From NCBI GenBank assembly GCA_030248065.1, contig JASAMV010002355.1, positions 1 to 64,000 of the forward strand: DNA of 64,000 nucleotides, in the 5' to 3' direction. Position 1 is the stretch's first letter; the number at the start of each line of letters is the position of its first letter. The position numbers were made by a program, and so were the translations under genes. The DNA comes from Rhynchonema sp. JSB1_4 (Eukaryota > Nematoda > Chromadorea > Monhysterida > Xyalidae). Shown piece by piece: positions 1-11,167 of this stretch. The notes beneath the pieces are model-generated. The model was given only the letters and a program-made list of their open reading frames with translations. It had not been told where the DNA came from and ran no database searches.

Positions 1-1319
1 TATATGGAGGTTTGCGCGCGGAGCGCCGTGAATTGCGAGAGAAAATTTCGAAATCGCCTGCAAGTTTCATGTGCGATCGCACGCGTTTGTGATTCAGAAA
101 CACGTCACGTTGACGTCTGTGTACCAAAACACGTTCAGACGGGTCAGTGCAACAGGCTGATGTTTGTTTCAACGTTTTTTTGACGCTGCTTAGATAGGCA
201 GGACATCTACGGAAATATTTTAGGACGCAGACTACTAAACCTTTCTTGAGCTTGATTGAGCTAACCTATTCGTTGATGTGTGTGTGTGGCTGTTAGTAAC
301 ACTTGAGCCATGTCACTGGTCAGCTGCCCAGAACCGAAAGGTATGCAGTAGTAGTGCACGAATTATTCTGCTGCATAACGCATTTCCGAGAGATATATAA
401 GCGACGTGAAGCTTGATCGAAACCAACAACCAAAGTAGTAACACAGCAGCAGTATGGCAAGCCTTTCGGGGGGCGAACTTTATGCTCCAGGCGTGCGAGT
501 GTACTATACAAAAGTAGCATGTAATAATATTTGGCAGCAGAGAGAAATGGCACATGCCATACAAGATACAACAGCAGAAGAAATGAGCGGCCAGACATGT
601 GAATAGCTGGATAAATACAGATGCAGCATACACGATATTCAATAAGCTTGGTGGCGGTTAGGACTGAGAGAAAAGAGAGCGCAGCAAAACATAGCCAATG
701 GGCTAGTTTTATGCTCGGCTGACCGCATAACCATGAACATGCGCATCAAAGAGCCCCGTATTTTCGAAAGTATTCCCCTGTATTCGAACCGAGCTTGCGA
801 AATTTTGCCAAAAAATCAAAATGCCCCAGCTTCAGTAGCGACACAAACATTCGGGACCAAACAGGCATATGGGTATACCATTGTTTCACAAACACCAGCC
901 TCATTTATAAACACACGATACAAACAGTTGGGCCCATGAAGGAACACTCTTTTGCATGTTTTGTTCTGCTTTATCTCTCTTTCCATATCCGTCCAGCGTA
1001 GCGTGCATAAAGCCAGTGCGAAAAGTTGGAAACCAAACAAACAGTCATGACTCTGTGATCGAGTCTGCCACATATATAGTTGTTTGTTTTGCTAAAAACA
1101 TTTCCATCGTTGTGTAACATTGCTGGCTGACAACAGATCCGATCCCCGATCCGATCACCAAACTTTTGATCGGATTGTGGTTTGATGATAATAAAAAAGC
1201 ACAGTTTTACCTACGTAAGCTAACGAACATAAAACTCCGTAAGTGTTCTAAAAGCCTATTCAACTGTCATCACAATAGATAAGTATAATCTGATGTTGGG
1301 CGCGCACATTTCGGGAGTT
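1..1319. other. No supported gene; AT-rich flank
   Basis: Long open frames on the minus strand at 313-642 and 320-598 overlap each other in different frames, lack a recognisable domain and have no clear splice or start context, so I do not call them. A repeated GATCCGATCACCAA block lies at about 1138-1180 and belongs to the GATC-rich hairpin family also seen near 3.8, 37.5, 59.7 and 61 kb. Nothing else is supported here. Confidence 0.4.
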
Positions 1320-1615
1320 TCACTTTCCACTCCAGTGGCGAAAAGCTGAAAGATTTGTCGGACGTCATGTTTGAAAACATGTGGTATGAAATCTATAACT
1401 CCATTTATGAAATATTTTTGAATCAGAAAAACAATGCACAAAAAAATTTAATTTAAAAACCTACGATTAATCCATTCGTCATCAGCAGCGACGTTCTGTT
1501 GTCCGACACGTCTGCCTGGTTTCTTCGTCGGTCGTGGTTGTGGGGGAGCGGCTGAAAACAGTTTATTAAAGTAACCTGGAGTTGCGTTATCCACGATCTT
1601 TTTCGTGTTTGCTTT
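1320..1615 (-). CDS. C-terminal exons of an unidentified minus-strand gene
   Basis: Three exons join with compatible phase on the minus strand: 1615-1576 (enters in phase 0, ends in phase 1), 1551-1465 (2 nt to finish a codon, then 28 codons, phase 1) and 1345-1320, which ends in TGA. The joined tail reads KANTKKIVDNATP, then a Pro/Lys/Arg-rich stretch (PPQPRPTKKPGRR), then DDEWINPFRHWSGK. Acceptors are CAATTAG, TTTTCAG and TTTCAG; the donor after the second exon is GTAGGT. I do not recognise the protein. The second and third exons are also open in another frame, so the frame choice rests on phase agreement with the first exon and on composition. Upstream exons were not found. Confidence 0.42.
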
Positions 1616-2678
1616 CTAATTGCACATGTGGTCTGTTTTGTCCAAAAATAATCCAATCCGCCCAATTGTGCTTTGATGGGGCCCTCTAATTCTAGCAACG
1701 AAGAGAACGGTGTTGCGAACAAAACCGGCTAAACGGATAAAACTTTTAACGGAAGCCTTCAACATTTGTCCAGGTTTAACCCCACTATATAGCAGGCATC
1801 ATGCAGATCCGTGTATGACCTTTGCCTCAGTAAGCCCGGGGCCCACAGGGCTGCAGTGGCGGATCCAGCTTAAAAGCAAAGGGGGCCAAATCCCAAGAGT
1901 CATTTTTATCTAGTGTATATGTTTGATTTTTCAAAAATCGTTTCATCCAGTGCTTGTCATGCAACGTATGAGCGTGCGCGCGTAGCGCGCGAAATTTGTG
2001 CACTTTTACACGCGCGACAGCGCCTAATTTCATGGAATTGGTGTGTCTGACGCGCTAAGCGCGCGATTTTTTGACCTTTGAAGTGTATTAGAATGAAATC
2101 CGGTGATCCCTTTTCTAGGGATCTAGGGATCCCTTTTCTTTCTGGTCTCTGAAATGGGAGGGGCCGCTCTGACCAAAGCGTCCCCTTGGATCCGCTAAGT
2201 GCAGTGCTGCCAATCATCAACTTTTTCGGTGTTGCGCTTTTTTGTCACAGATTTCTTTTCAAATCCAGACAAATTCTAACGACTCACCGACAGATGGATC
2301 GTATTCCATCTCCAACGCCTGATCCCATTGTCCGTGTTGATAGGTCTGCAGTGAATCAACGTGTTTCCCCTCCCGGTCTCCGCCCCAACTGCGAAAGTCC
2401 GTGATGTCCACTGTCGAACCCTTTTCACCGATACTACCGCATGTCAGCACTATAAACATCCGGATGATTATGGCCGGGCAATGCGCAACGAAGATGACAC
2501 AACTTTGGGTCACACACGAACCCCACGACAGAAATAAGCTTTTATGGTCCACTTTTAGCCAAACTGAAGTCCTACATGCTCGCATGCATATTTTTTAGTG
2601 CATATGCACATTCATGTGTAGATGTAGGCGTTAGTGCGGCTAATTTTGGACCACCCTAAAAGCACGTCGTCCATTTAA
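1616..2678. other. No supported gene
   Basis: Overlapping short ORFs on both strands between 1710 and 2600 show no domain, start context or splice structure. There is a local GATCC-rich patch at 2096-2130 and a GCGCGC-rich patch near 1975-2060. Upstream exons of the minus-strand gene ending at 1320 may lie here, but I could not identify them. Confidence 0.4.
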
Positions 2679-2912
2679 GGTGGAGTTATACTTGTCCTCA
2701 TGTGGACATTTTGTCCGCATGGACAAAACATTGTATTGATCATATTTTGCAATTGGTTGCAGCAATAGCTTCGAAAATCGTAACAGTTGCTCAGCGGGTC
2801 TCGGGAAACAATTAGCATGCTGGTCAAGGCTGAACTTTCAGCAATTGACAAACAGAACAAAGATTTGTCCATGCGGACAAAATGTCCACATGAGGACAAG
2901 TATAACTCCACC
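2679..2912. mobile_element. 234-bp MITE with TTAA flanks
   Basis: The termini are inverted repeats of about 45 bp beginning GGTGGAGTTATACTTGTCC. Both sides are flanked by TTAA (2675-2678 and 2913-2916), the target duplication used by piggyBac-type elements. A larger relative with the same GGTGGAGTTATAC ends lies in intron 4 of the GABA transaminase gene (38341-39372). No coding capacity is seen. Confidence 0.8.
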
Positions 2913-2965
2913 TTAAGCGGACATTAACGTTTGTAACCGCAGTCGAATAGCTTTGTCGAAACGTA

Positions 2966-3291
2966 TAGTCCGTCCACCAGCTCATGGCACTTTGTGTTGC
3001 TGCTGGCTGGTTTGTTCCCTTCCTCCGCGTTCTAATGAAAGAGAAATTGAGTGTGGCAGATTTTGCAAAGAAACTAAAAAAATAATAAAGCGGGTCGAAA
3101 AAGATTGAATTCGATCAAATTTAAAATTAAATTAAATTAAAATCGATAAAACACGTCGATTTCATAAAAACCACAATTTAGGAGCAAAATTAATTTTTTC
3201 GGAAACTCAATTTCTCTTTCATTAGAGCGTGGAGGAAGGGAACAAGTCGGCCAGCAGTATTACAAAGTGACATGAGCTGATGGACGGACTA
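2966..3291. mobile_element. MITE with TAGTCCGTCCA ends
   Basis: Inverted termini of over 30 bp (TAGTCCGTCCACCAGCTCAT at the left, its imperfect complement at the right), with a second pair of inverted arms inside (CCTTCCTCC...TCTAATGAAAGAGAAATT). TA flanks each end (2964-2965, 3292-3293), as for Tc1/mariner-type MITEs. A partial end of the same kind occurs at about 17290-17325. Confidence 0.7.
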
Positions 3292-5214
3292 TACACAAGT
3301 TTACACCGAAAAGTCCGTTACTCACCTGTGCCGATGCACAGCGCTGATAACAAGCAAAATTTCACAACCATAATTATCATTGGTTGAAATCAGAAGTTGA
3401 AATGCGTTGAGCTGAGTGCAGGCGCCTAATTATATTGTGCACTGGAGCTAAACTTTCGTTGCGCGCAAGTTCTGAAGCCAACTTATGCTAACAGCACAAC
3501 AAAAGTTCAGTATACTGCACAACGGGTCTCTCGTACGTTATTCGCAGTTAAGTTTTTATTGCTTTAATTGGTTTTCCCAGGCCCCAAATATGTTCTTGCA
3601 GCTGCCCACATATAAATAAATAAAGTGGTTTGTGACGCGGAGACGCACGCGTAATAATTGGTGGGCGTTTTTTTGTTGTGGTGTCAGCAATGATTTTGGT
3701 CATCATTTACAGTTTTCTCGTTTGCTGTTAATTTGTGTCGTTCCAATATTTTCTACCACGCAATGAGAAAGGGCGGTATCATACTTGAAGATCGGATCAG
3801 CCCTGATTTGGCCACTTGAGATTTTTGAGCATGTTACGGATCAATGCCACTTGCTTTCGACCAGTGTTAAAGTTATTCCTAAAATGCACAACTTTGCCGG
3901 TCGAGATTCGGGGCACTTCTCATTTTTTTTATTCAAAAACCTCCCGTGACCAAAAGACAAAGCCGATCCGATCCTATCCGATCACCAAGTTTGAAACCGG
4001 CAAAAAGCAAGTATGTATGTATATGTACAATAAACGCATTATTTGTTAGTTGGACATGATGCACAATAACAGCACCAAAACTGTTGAAAGCGTTTTTTAA
4101 TCAGAATAGCGCAGTATTTTGTTAACAAACTGAAATTTCAGTTGTTGATTTTTCATTTAACTCTGGCACCTGGAGGTATATACCTGTGTGGTATCTCTCA
4201 GAATATCGCCAGTCGTTTCATCCACAGCCTGTATTTTTTAGAAATTTAAAGAATAAGAATGGCTGAAAAATAGCATTTATCGACACAAAAAGATCTCAGC
4301 CGTTAAGTTACTTTAACTATTTCAACACACAAAGGCACGTGGGGGTGCTTAGAGTGTGGATATATCCACGGTCAGCATAATGGTGGACGATTGAGAGAAG
4401 ATGCGAGAGCAGGATTGGGGCAGCTTTTGCCTTGTGCCAAGGTATTGCGTGGGGTTCTGCAAAAGCAGCAATTTACTTTTGTTGTTGTCAAGTCTAAAAC
4501 ATTGCGCAAACAGCAGTGTTATTGGATGATTCGTCTTAATTTCACAAAAACTGCGCTGTATTGTTATTGGGCGTACTATGGATTTGTGGGTTTCTGTAAT
4601 CTGCACCAATGCTTTATTGTCTTGTTGCCATGCATTCACGAACAACAACACCAGCAAAGGCACAAACCAAGTCAGAGCGATGAACTAAAGTCGTTAACTC
4701 AAGCAGCCCTGTATGAGCAAGAGAAATAATACATTGCATTGGGGCTGAGCTGACGACAGAACAATAAGCACGAGCAAGCAACACGATGAGTAATGCATGA
4801 TGCTTATCAGCAGCACACACAAACATTGCCAAGAAAAGACAACCACCGGCTGACAAACGATGTTGTCAGCGTAACTGCCTGATTTTCGTGCAAACGCAGC
4901 AGCTGGATGTCTGTTGTCATCAACGCACCGCCTCACAGTACATACAGTATATCCAAGGATGTTGTGGCAACGAATATACAGTATGTGTCGTTGCCCTGTT
5001 GCCAGCACGCATCTTTGTGTGTTGCCTGTTGCATGCCAGACACCAGGCCAGCTGCGTTTGCGCGATACGAATCACAGGCAGTAGCATCGACAGCAATGGC
5101 ATCAGCCAAACCACCAAAATTTACAAATGATCACTCAGTAATCGTCGAACTCTGCCTGGTTTACCATAATCAATCTAATGCACGAAAATAAGGACACTAT
5201 GCATCAGGGTTGTT
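3292..5214. other. No supported gene; degenerate GATC-hairpin copy
   Basis: About 3788-4000 carries ends resembling ACTTGRWGATCGGATC and GATCCGATCACCAAGT with a GGTCGAGATTC core, a degenerate copy of the GATC-rich hairpin family. The rest (4000-5214) has CAA/CAG-rich patches that open long overlapping ORFs on both strands (4391-5190), none with convincing coding features. Confidence 0.35.
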
Positions 5215-6342
5215 TCAAAAAAGTTGTTAATAAAAAAATTTAAAAAATTTTTTTTGAAACTCAGATTTTGCTTTTTTTAATAAAAAAAGTTACCCAAGAT
5301 TGGCTGAAATGTCCAAAAATGGCCTTTTTCGAGGCAAAAAATTGGCACTTTTTTCCGTTGACGGGACAATTTTTGCAAAATCGCGCCTGCGGCGCCTTGT
5401 ATTGTCCCCAAATCCATACAGGGATGAGCGGGGATGGTCTTTTACAGTGATGTGGCACCGATAATGTACTACTGCATGTTACTACCAGGGTTGGGCAAAA
5501 AAACGACGGCGTTTTTTCTTAAAAAAACGACGTTGTTTTAAAAAAAACGCCTGGGTCGTTTTTCGTTTTTTTTAAATCCTGAATTTCCTTGATTTTCCCT
5601 GATTTTTCATATAAAGTACCCTGATTATCAAGCAAAATCAATTTTTGTCCCATTTTTTTCAAAACATTTTCGACCAATTTTTACTTTGTCGAGATACGTC
5701 GATATACGGAGTTTGATTTCAATGATGACCCCGGCCAAAGTTGGTCCCATGATGCAGGTCTGATGGTATCTTAACAACTCGCTAGAAAAGGGTTGAAACC
5801 CGTTTATTTTGCCTCAGAACACATAGAATTACTTCATTTAACCACGTTTTCTTCCCAACATGAGCGTTTTCCAATTTAAAAAAAACGATTTTTTTGGAAA
5901 AAAAAGTTTTTTGCCCATGTATATGTATATATGTACTACACATGTATATATGCAGGTCTGGTGCAAAACCGGGCGCGCAAAGTCGATCTGACACGCAAGA
6001 TTTGGGCTGTAATCGATATTTTGATGGTCGTATATCACATATACGACATTAGATGCACTAAAATACGTTGTACGGCATGCCACAATACATCAGAGTAACA
6101 TCGCTAGTGAACATCAACCTCAGACTGGTCGGAGACCATAGAATCTGAACAATACTACCGGGTGTCACCTCACCACACAAGTTGGGTCTCAGGCGAAATT
6201 TTTTCAATTCATGAAAAATATGTTGTTTCGATTTCATTTATCCTGAAACGTCGTTTGCAACACTTTTTTCTAATAAAAAAATTTTCGTCAAAAAAATATT
6301 TTTTTAAAAAGCTCGTTGATTAAAAATTTTTTTTCAACCCTG
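5215..6342. mobile_element. hAT-type element, family A, with nested family C element
   Basis: The left end is CAGGGTTGTTTCAAAAAA and the right end TTTTTTCAACCCTG. A perfect 8-bp target duplication, CTATGCAT, flanks it (5207-5214 and 6343-6350), which is diagnostic of the hAT superfamily. A second element starting CAGGGTTGGGCAAAAAAACGACG is nested from 5486 to about 5921, and its right end is truncated after TTTTTTGCCC. No transposase is visible, so both are non-autonomous. Other family A copies are at 22217-23071 and 24676-25412. Confidence 0.9.
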
Positions 6343-7136
6343 CTATGCATGAAATAATAAGACGCAAACTAAACATAAAAACACCACGCGAGAAAAGCAG
6401 AAAACACAACAACCAATAAGATGCGTGAGAGGATGAAATACTTTTTACTTGAGGGGTCGGAAAAAAACGGTGTTTTTTCCGAAAAACGAAGAAAACCGTT
6501 TTTCGGGGGCCTGGAAAAATACGTTTTTATTTTTCCGGAAATTTTTCCAAGTGGCAAGTTTTGAAAAACGGTTTACTTCCAAAAATTTCCCACAAATTTT
6601 CCAAGGTCGCGAAACGATGTTGTCAAAAACATTGTAAATCGGTGCTAAATAGTTCAAAATGAGCGTTTTTCAAGCTCAGTGCATTTTTAGTCTGCTTCTC
6701 TTAGTTGCCCGACAAAATTTTCTCCAAAATACAGTAGGCGTTTTTGGACCATACTTATACCACGTTCAAGTCAGCAGCCATTCGCATTCTTACTGCAATT
6801 CGTTGATCTTCTTGAACATTCGATATCCACTGGCTGCAGTGAGATGGTTGGATTTGACCGAATACGTAGCGAACAATTGACAATGACCAGTGTTGAGATT
6901 GATCGTGTAGCCACGGCACACAGCACGCGCGTGACACTCGCTCGCACAATGCGTGTTACCCTGCAACGAGACGGGAAAATTGTGAATATTTTACATTATT
7001 TTTAAATTTTGCAGATTAAGAGACAGATGGTCAGTCATGAAAGCAATTTTTCACGCGATACGCTCTGTCATGTGCCGGGGTTTTCCATGTTTCAAGCCTG
7101 CGGCTCTCCTCCGACTGCTATAATTGGAAACGTTTC

Positions 7137-7345
7137 CTAGTAGAGCACACGGAGGTCCAACCTCGCGGTAAAAACCACTATTTCCAAGCTCTTCTTCACA
7201 AAGGGCAGCATTTTTAGCAGAAAGCTGCTCCGACATCGAATTTGCACTTGCCGTGACTGGCTTTGCAAAAAACTTATACTGGGTGTAGATGTTAACTTTT
7301 GTACCATTTTCCGACTGGTGCCAAAATCGACCGACAACCAATACT
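7137..7345 (-). other. Possible exon, minus strand
   Basis: An open stretch on the minus strand reads FWHQSENGTKVNIYTQYKFF and continues to CEEELGNSGFYREVGPPCA, with a composition unlike the surrounding repeats. It lies downstream, in the direction of transcription, of the C-type-lectin exons at 8996-10058 and could belong to that gene, but I could not connect phase or find unambiguous splice sites. Confidence 0.22.
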
Positions 7346-7528
7346 CATTCCACTTGTAACCTGCCCAATGGCTCATCTCGGCGTAGTCCGTGTGGTAATG
7401 ATGATGAGCTGAGAATTGAGAATGAATCATATTTTGACGGTTTGCATTAATGAGCCGTGCCGTGTGCAACTGAAATCAGCAGCAACTTGGCTGGCTTGAT
7501 TTCTGCAATGAAATCCAAGTAATTATTA

Positions 7529-7713
7529 GGCAAACTACGCCAACACGAGCCCGATTTTGCTGCTGGCAGAATAGTGAAACATTCATACGTCGCTGCTGAT
7601 TTGGGAAATGTTACACGTTGAAAAATACAAAGTGGAGCATGATGATTTTCTCTTTCTATTCGTTCTGTATACATACCACCTTCGAAATCGGGCTCGTGTT
7701 GGTGTAGTTTGCC
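7529..7713. mobile_element. MITE with GGCAAACTACGCCAACACGA ends (copy 1)
   Basis: Inverted term­ini GGCAAACTACGCCAACACGAGCCCGATTT and the complement enclose about 125 bp containing GTGAAACATTCATACGT and AAATGTTACACGTTG. Two further copies are at 16145-16320 and 42437-42614, the last inside intron 11 of the GABA transaminase gene. Flanks here are TTA on the left and TTT on the right, so the target duplication is unclear. Confidence 0.75.
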
Positions 7714-7733
7714 TTTACATACAATGCAATAAC

Positions 7734-8224
7734 CAGGGTTGGACAAACAACGACGTCGTTTTTTCTTAAAAAAACGACGTTTTTTAAAAAAACGTCTGGG
7801 TCGTTTTTCGTTTTTTTTAAATTCTGAATTTCCTTGATTTCCCTGATTTTTTTAGGGAAAGTACCCTGATTTTCAAGGAAAATCAGTTTTTTGTCCCATT
7901 TTTTTCAAAAAATTTCCTACCAATTTTTACTTTGCCGAGATATGTACGTCGATATACGGAGTGTGACTTTCAATGATGACCTCGGCCAAAGTTGGTCCCA
8001 TGATGCGGGTCTGATATGAGATGTTAACAACTCGCTAGAAAAGGGTTGAAACCCGTTTATTTTGCTTCAGAACGCATAGAATTGCTTCACTTAACCACGT
8101 TTTCTCCCCAATATGAGCGTTTTCCAACTTTTTTTGGGGCATATCTCGGTCATCTGGGCGTTTTTTAAAAAAACGTTTTTTCAAAAAAAACGAACTTTTG
8201 AAAAAAGTTTTTTGCCCAACCCTG
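7734..8224. mobile_element. hAT-type element, family C
   Basis: Ends CAGGGTTGGACAAACAACGAC and TTTTTTGCCCAACCCTG. The flanking octamers GCAATAAC and GCAACCAG are diverged (5 of 8 match), so this is an older insertion. The interior shares an ACGTCGATATACGGAG block and an AAAAGGGTTGAAACCCGTTT block with the copies at 5486 and 35899. Non-coding. Confidence 0.8.
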
Positions 8225-8995
8225 GCAACCAGAAATATTTTAGTCAATCAAAAACGACGTCTGACGGAAATCTGTTCGTCAGTTGAACCAGAAAAGTGCA
8301 TCCGTTACCAGCACATTTGTGAGTGCAGATGATATGGTGAATCCAAGGTGTGGTATCCCATTTGTATAGGCTGGCTCCGGTAGAATAAGCGAACGAACAT
8401 TTATTGCTTGTCGAGACGCCAGGTCCTCCTGAGTAAAGAAATAAGCACAGCGTGGAGCGGAAAAAAAACCATAATGTATTTATTGTTGCTGCTGATGCTT
8501 ATTAGCCAAAGACATTGCGCAAAAAAGGAATCATCTATACTACTAAAACAGGAAGACGTATGTATGTACAATATGTGTGTATGTATGTGTGTGGCCCCCT
8601 CCCTCGGAGGTGCGGACGGGTCAATATTTTCACCGGTAGCTTTGGGTATGCTAACGGGTCTTCGGGAGGGGGGGCACGGTACGGGCGCGGCGCTGTAGCC
8701 GGGCCGTAGGCACGGGTCCCGGTCTAGTCAGTTTCAAATCCACGAAGTGGCTTGCTTAAACTCTCATCTCATCGATACGTTAATAACAAAACTTCTCGAT
8801 CTCGAATCTAAATTTCAGGTACCGTATTTGATTCGAGTTATACATACATATAAATAATGTATCCATTAATGACAATTCCTTTGCTGTTTGGAAGCTCAAA
8901 CTCGAATTTCAATCACGAATAGGCGAACAAAGCCGTGTCACTCCAGCTGAAGTGTTCGTGGCTTCACATTTACACATTCAAAATCGCCAAACGAC
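8225..8995. other. No supported gene; GC-rich patch
   Basis: A GC-rich stretch at 8580-8730 opens several frames on both strands (glycine-rich on plus, proline-rich on minus). The minus-strand lectin gene needs a further exon starting in phase 1 below 8996; a candidate begins at about 8728 after an acceptor-like CTGACTAG but does not look like the end of a lectin domain, so I leave it uncalled. Confidence 0.3.
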
Positions 8996-10058
8996 CTCCA
9001 GATATCCAGTTTGTGTAAGTCATATTCAATCCGTCCATCAGCTCAAATGCATTCACATCAAACGGGGGTTTGTTGCGGTAACCGATCGTTACCCATGCGT
9101 AGCCATTCAAACGCAATGGGTTTTGAACCCAATCTGAAACAGACGTACCTACGATGGTATGATGACCAGGTACCAGGACACCATATCTTCAAATACATGC
9201 ATACGCGGGTGACAAAGGAAAAGCACTTCTAATTGAAAAAATGTTCTCCAGCAAAATTATTAATTCCAATCATATAAAACCACAAAAGCACACACCAACC
9301 AATAACAGCGGTATTTTCAGCAGCGCTGGTGGCCGTCCAAATGTGCCCTCCGTGTTCGTTGCATTTCCGTTCGGGCCCGGGATCGGTGAGCGAGTAGCAC
9401 TGTACATCGCTCGGTTTACCGATCCACTGGTAACAGTCGGGCGCATTCGCAATGCCCGTGTAGCCGGCGGCGCAGTCCGTGCATAAAGCTGCAGAATGGT
9501 TTATTCCGAATCAGACAAAGCAGCACACATGTTCCGGACCGCAACAGTGGCCACGATGGTGCCTGTCAGTCATACGCTGTTGGCAAGTTGTAAATAAGCA
9601 CTTGGTGACCGGGTGGATGAATGGGTACCATGGATGAATCATATCCATCGAATATCGGACTGATGTGATTGAACAACCAGACCGATCCGATTAGCAAGTT
9701 TGATGTCGACCATCATCACACAAATAAGAGAATGCTAAGGACAACGAATACACAAAGTATGTAATGTGTGGTGCAAATCGAAGCAGTTCATTACCTGACA
9801 AATGGTCAACCGCAGTAATCAACAGATATAATACCAGTAGCATAGTACTTACAGTCGGTGATGTTTCACACACAAATGCACATAATCGGTACGTAAACGG
9901 GGAGCCGCATATCCTCTCCCTCTGGCTGTTTGGGCCGTTGCTTTCTGCCGTCGTGACCGTCAACAGACCGAAATCAATAGTGATGCCATAGAGACGCCGA
10001 TACGCCTCATTATACGGTATACACAGCAGCCAAACAACTTTTAGCTGGCGCTGTTTTG
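8996..10058 (-). CDS. Secreted or surface protein with EGF-like and C-type-lectin-like domains (partial)
   Basis: Four minus-strand exons join in phase: 10058-9853 (enters in phase 1, ends in phase 0 before GTAAGT), 9576-9540 (37 nt, ends phase 1), 9488-9300 and 9133-8996 (ends phase 1). The second and third give a laminin/EGF-like cysteine run (RGHCCALCTDCAAGYTG...DCYQW). The third continues into the start of a C-type-lectin-like fold (KCNEHGGHIWTATSAAENTAVI), and the fourth supplies its middle (GYAWVTIGYR... LMDGLNMTYTNWISG, like the G-x-x-Y-x-NW element of lectin domains). The lectin C-terminus, the signal peptide and the stop codon were not found, so the gene is incomplete at both ends. 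Ligand is unknown. The two lectin exons are the firm part; the first exon is the least certain. Confidence 0.65.
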
Positions 10059-10577
10059 CTAATGCTCTCAAAACGATTGTGTCGAATATGGTAATAGTAC
10101 CATGCCGGCTTTGTTACGATCGAAGTTCCCGGTGTGTCGCATGCACTTGGATCATTATATGGCTACGCCGAGCAGCCGCCAGTGTCCCGCGCTGCGCAAG
10201 CTTACCTGCACGATAGGTCTGTTGCCTATAGCCTGTAACGATTGCACAACGAAACGAAATGATAATTCGTCCATAGAAGAGGGACAAACCAGCGCTGTTG
10301 TTATTAACAGAGATCGGAACCGCATAATAACACAACATTCCTAAAATTGAAACTGTCTATCATGCAACAGATGCGTTAGGACACGCTTTCTTTTTCAACG
10401 CTTTCAGTTCTGTTTCCAGAATCAAACACAGTTCGGTACTGTCCCCCTGTTTTCCGTCCCGCCGTTAGAGGCAGTTGCGCCATGATTTGATATGGGCATT
10501 AACCCGGGCTTTGCTGTGCCTGTGATTGTATGATACAGCAATGGGCTTTTTTGGTTGCCAGTTAGTGTACTTGCCTG
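10059..10577. other. Unassigned; possible exons on either strand
   Basis: On the plus strand, ATG at 10102 opens MPALLRSKFP followed by a GTGTGT donor-like site. It could be the first exon of the plus-strand gene whose later exons lie at 11168-12607, but the link is unproven. On the minus strand a short segment ends at a CAG/GTAAGC donor near 10205. Neither is strong enough for a gene call. Confidence 0.25.
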
Positions 10578-11155
10578 CAGGGTTGGGCAAAAAACTTTTT
10601 TTAAAAAAATTTTTAAAAAAGAGGTTTCTGAAAAAATGAACGAAACTTTTTTGAAATGTTTCGGGGGAACAATGTTGGCCTTTTTGGGGGTTATTTTTGT
10701 CATTTTTTCTCAAGGGTCGAAAAATTTTCTTCACATAATCACTTTTGGGCACGTATTTGGCACCTGAGATGCCCCAAATGATGTTATTATGCCTTCCCCG
10801 TAATACACGAGGCACAGTACATACCTACGCGGTACTTTGATGTCATACCCATCGGGTTGGTCATATACGACTGATTCAGCTACCCGACAAGTATTTCTGC
10901 AGCTTACATATATTCTCAACTCTGTGTGGTTTATGAATGAATCTTGCTTATTCGACCACAAACTGTTGTGTCCGATACCACAGAGCAGCAATCATCGGTC
11001 CATATCAAGCACAGACTGTTGGATGGCACCGTAATGACGTAAACACCTTCATAAGTGATGCAAACCAAGTCACAAAAGTGACTTGTCAATTAAAGATTCC
11101 ATCTTTTTAAAAATTTTTAACAAAAATTGTTTAAACAGTTTTTTTTCCAACCCTG
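10578..11155. mobile_element. hAT-type element, family D, abutting a splice acceptor
   Basis: Ends CAGGGTTGGGCAAAAAAC and TTTTTTTTCCAACCCTG. The target duplication is CTTGCCTG / GTTGCCTG (7 of 8). The right-hand copy is followed directly by TCAG and the plus-strand exon at 11168, so the element sits 12 nt from that exon and its T-rich end takes the place of the polypyrimidine tract. The only other copy seen is 14904-15664. Confidence 0.88.
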
Positions 11156-11167
11156 GTTGCCTGTCAG

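Noticed and set aside
313..642. 109- and 92-residue minus-strand ORFs
   Set aside because: They overlap in different frames, have no domain and lack supporting start or splice context.
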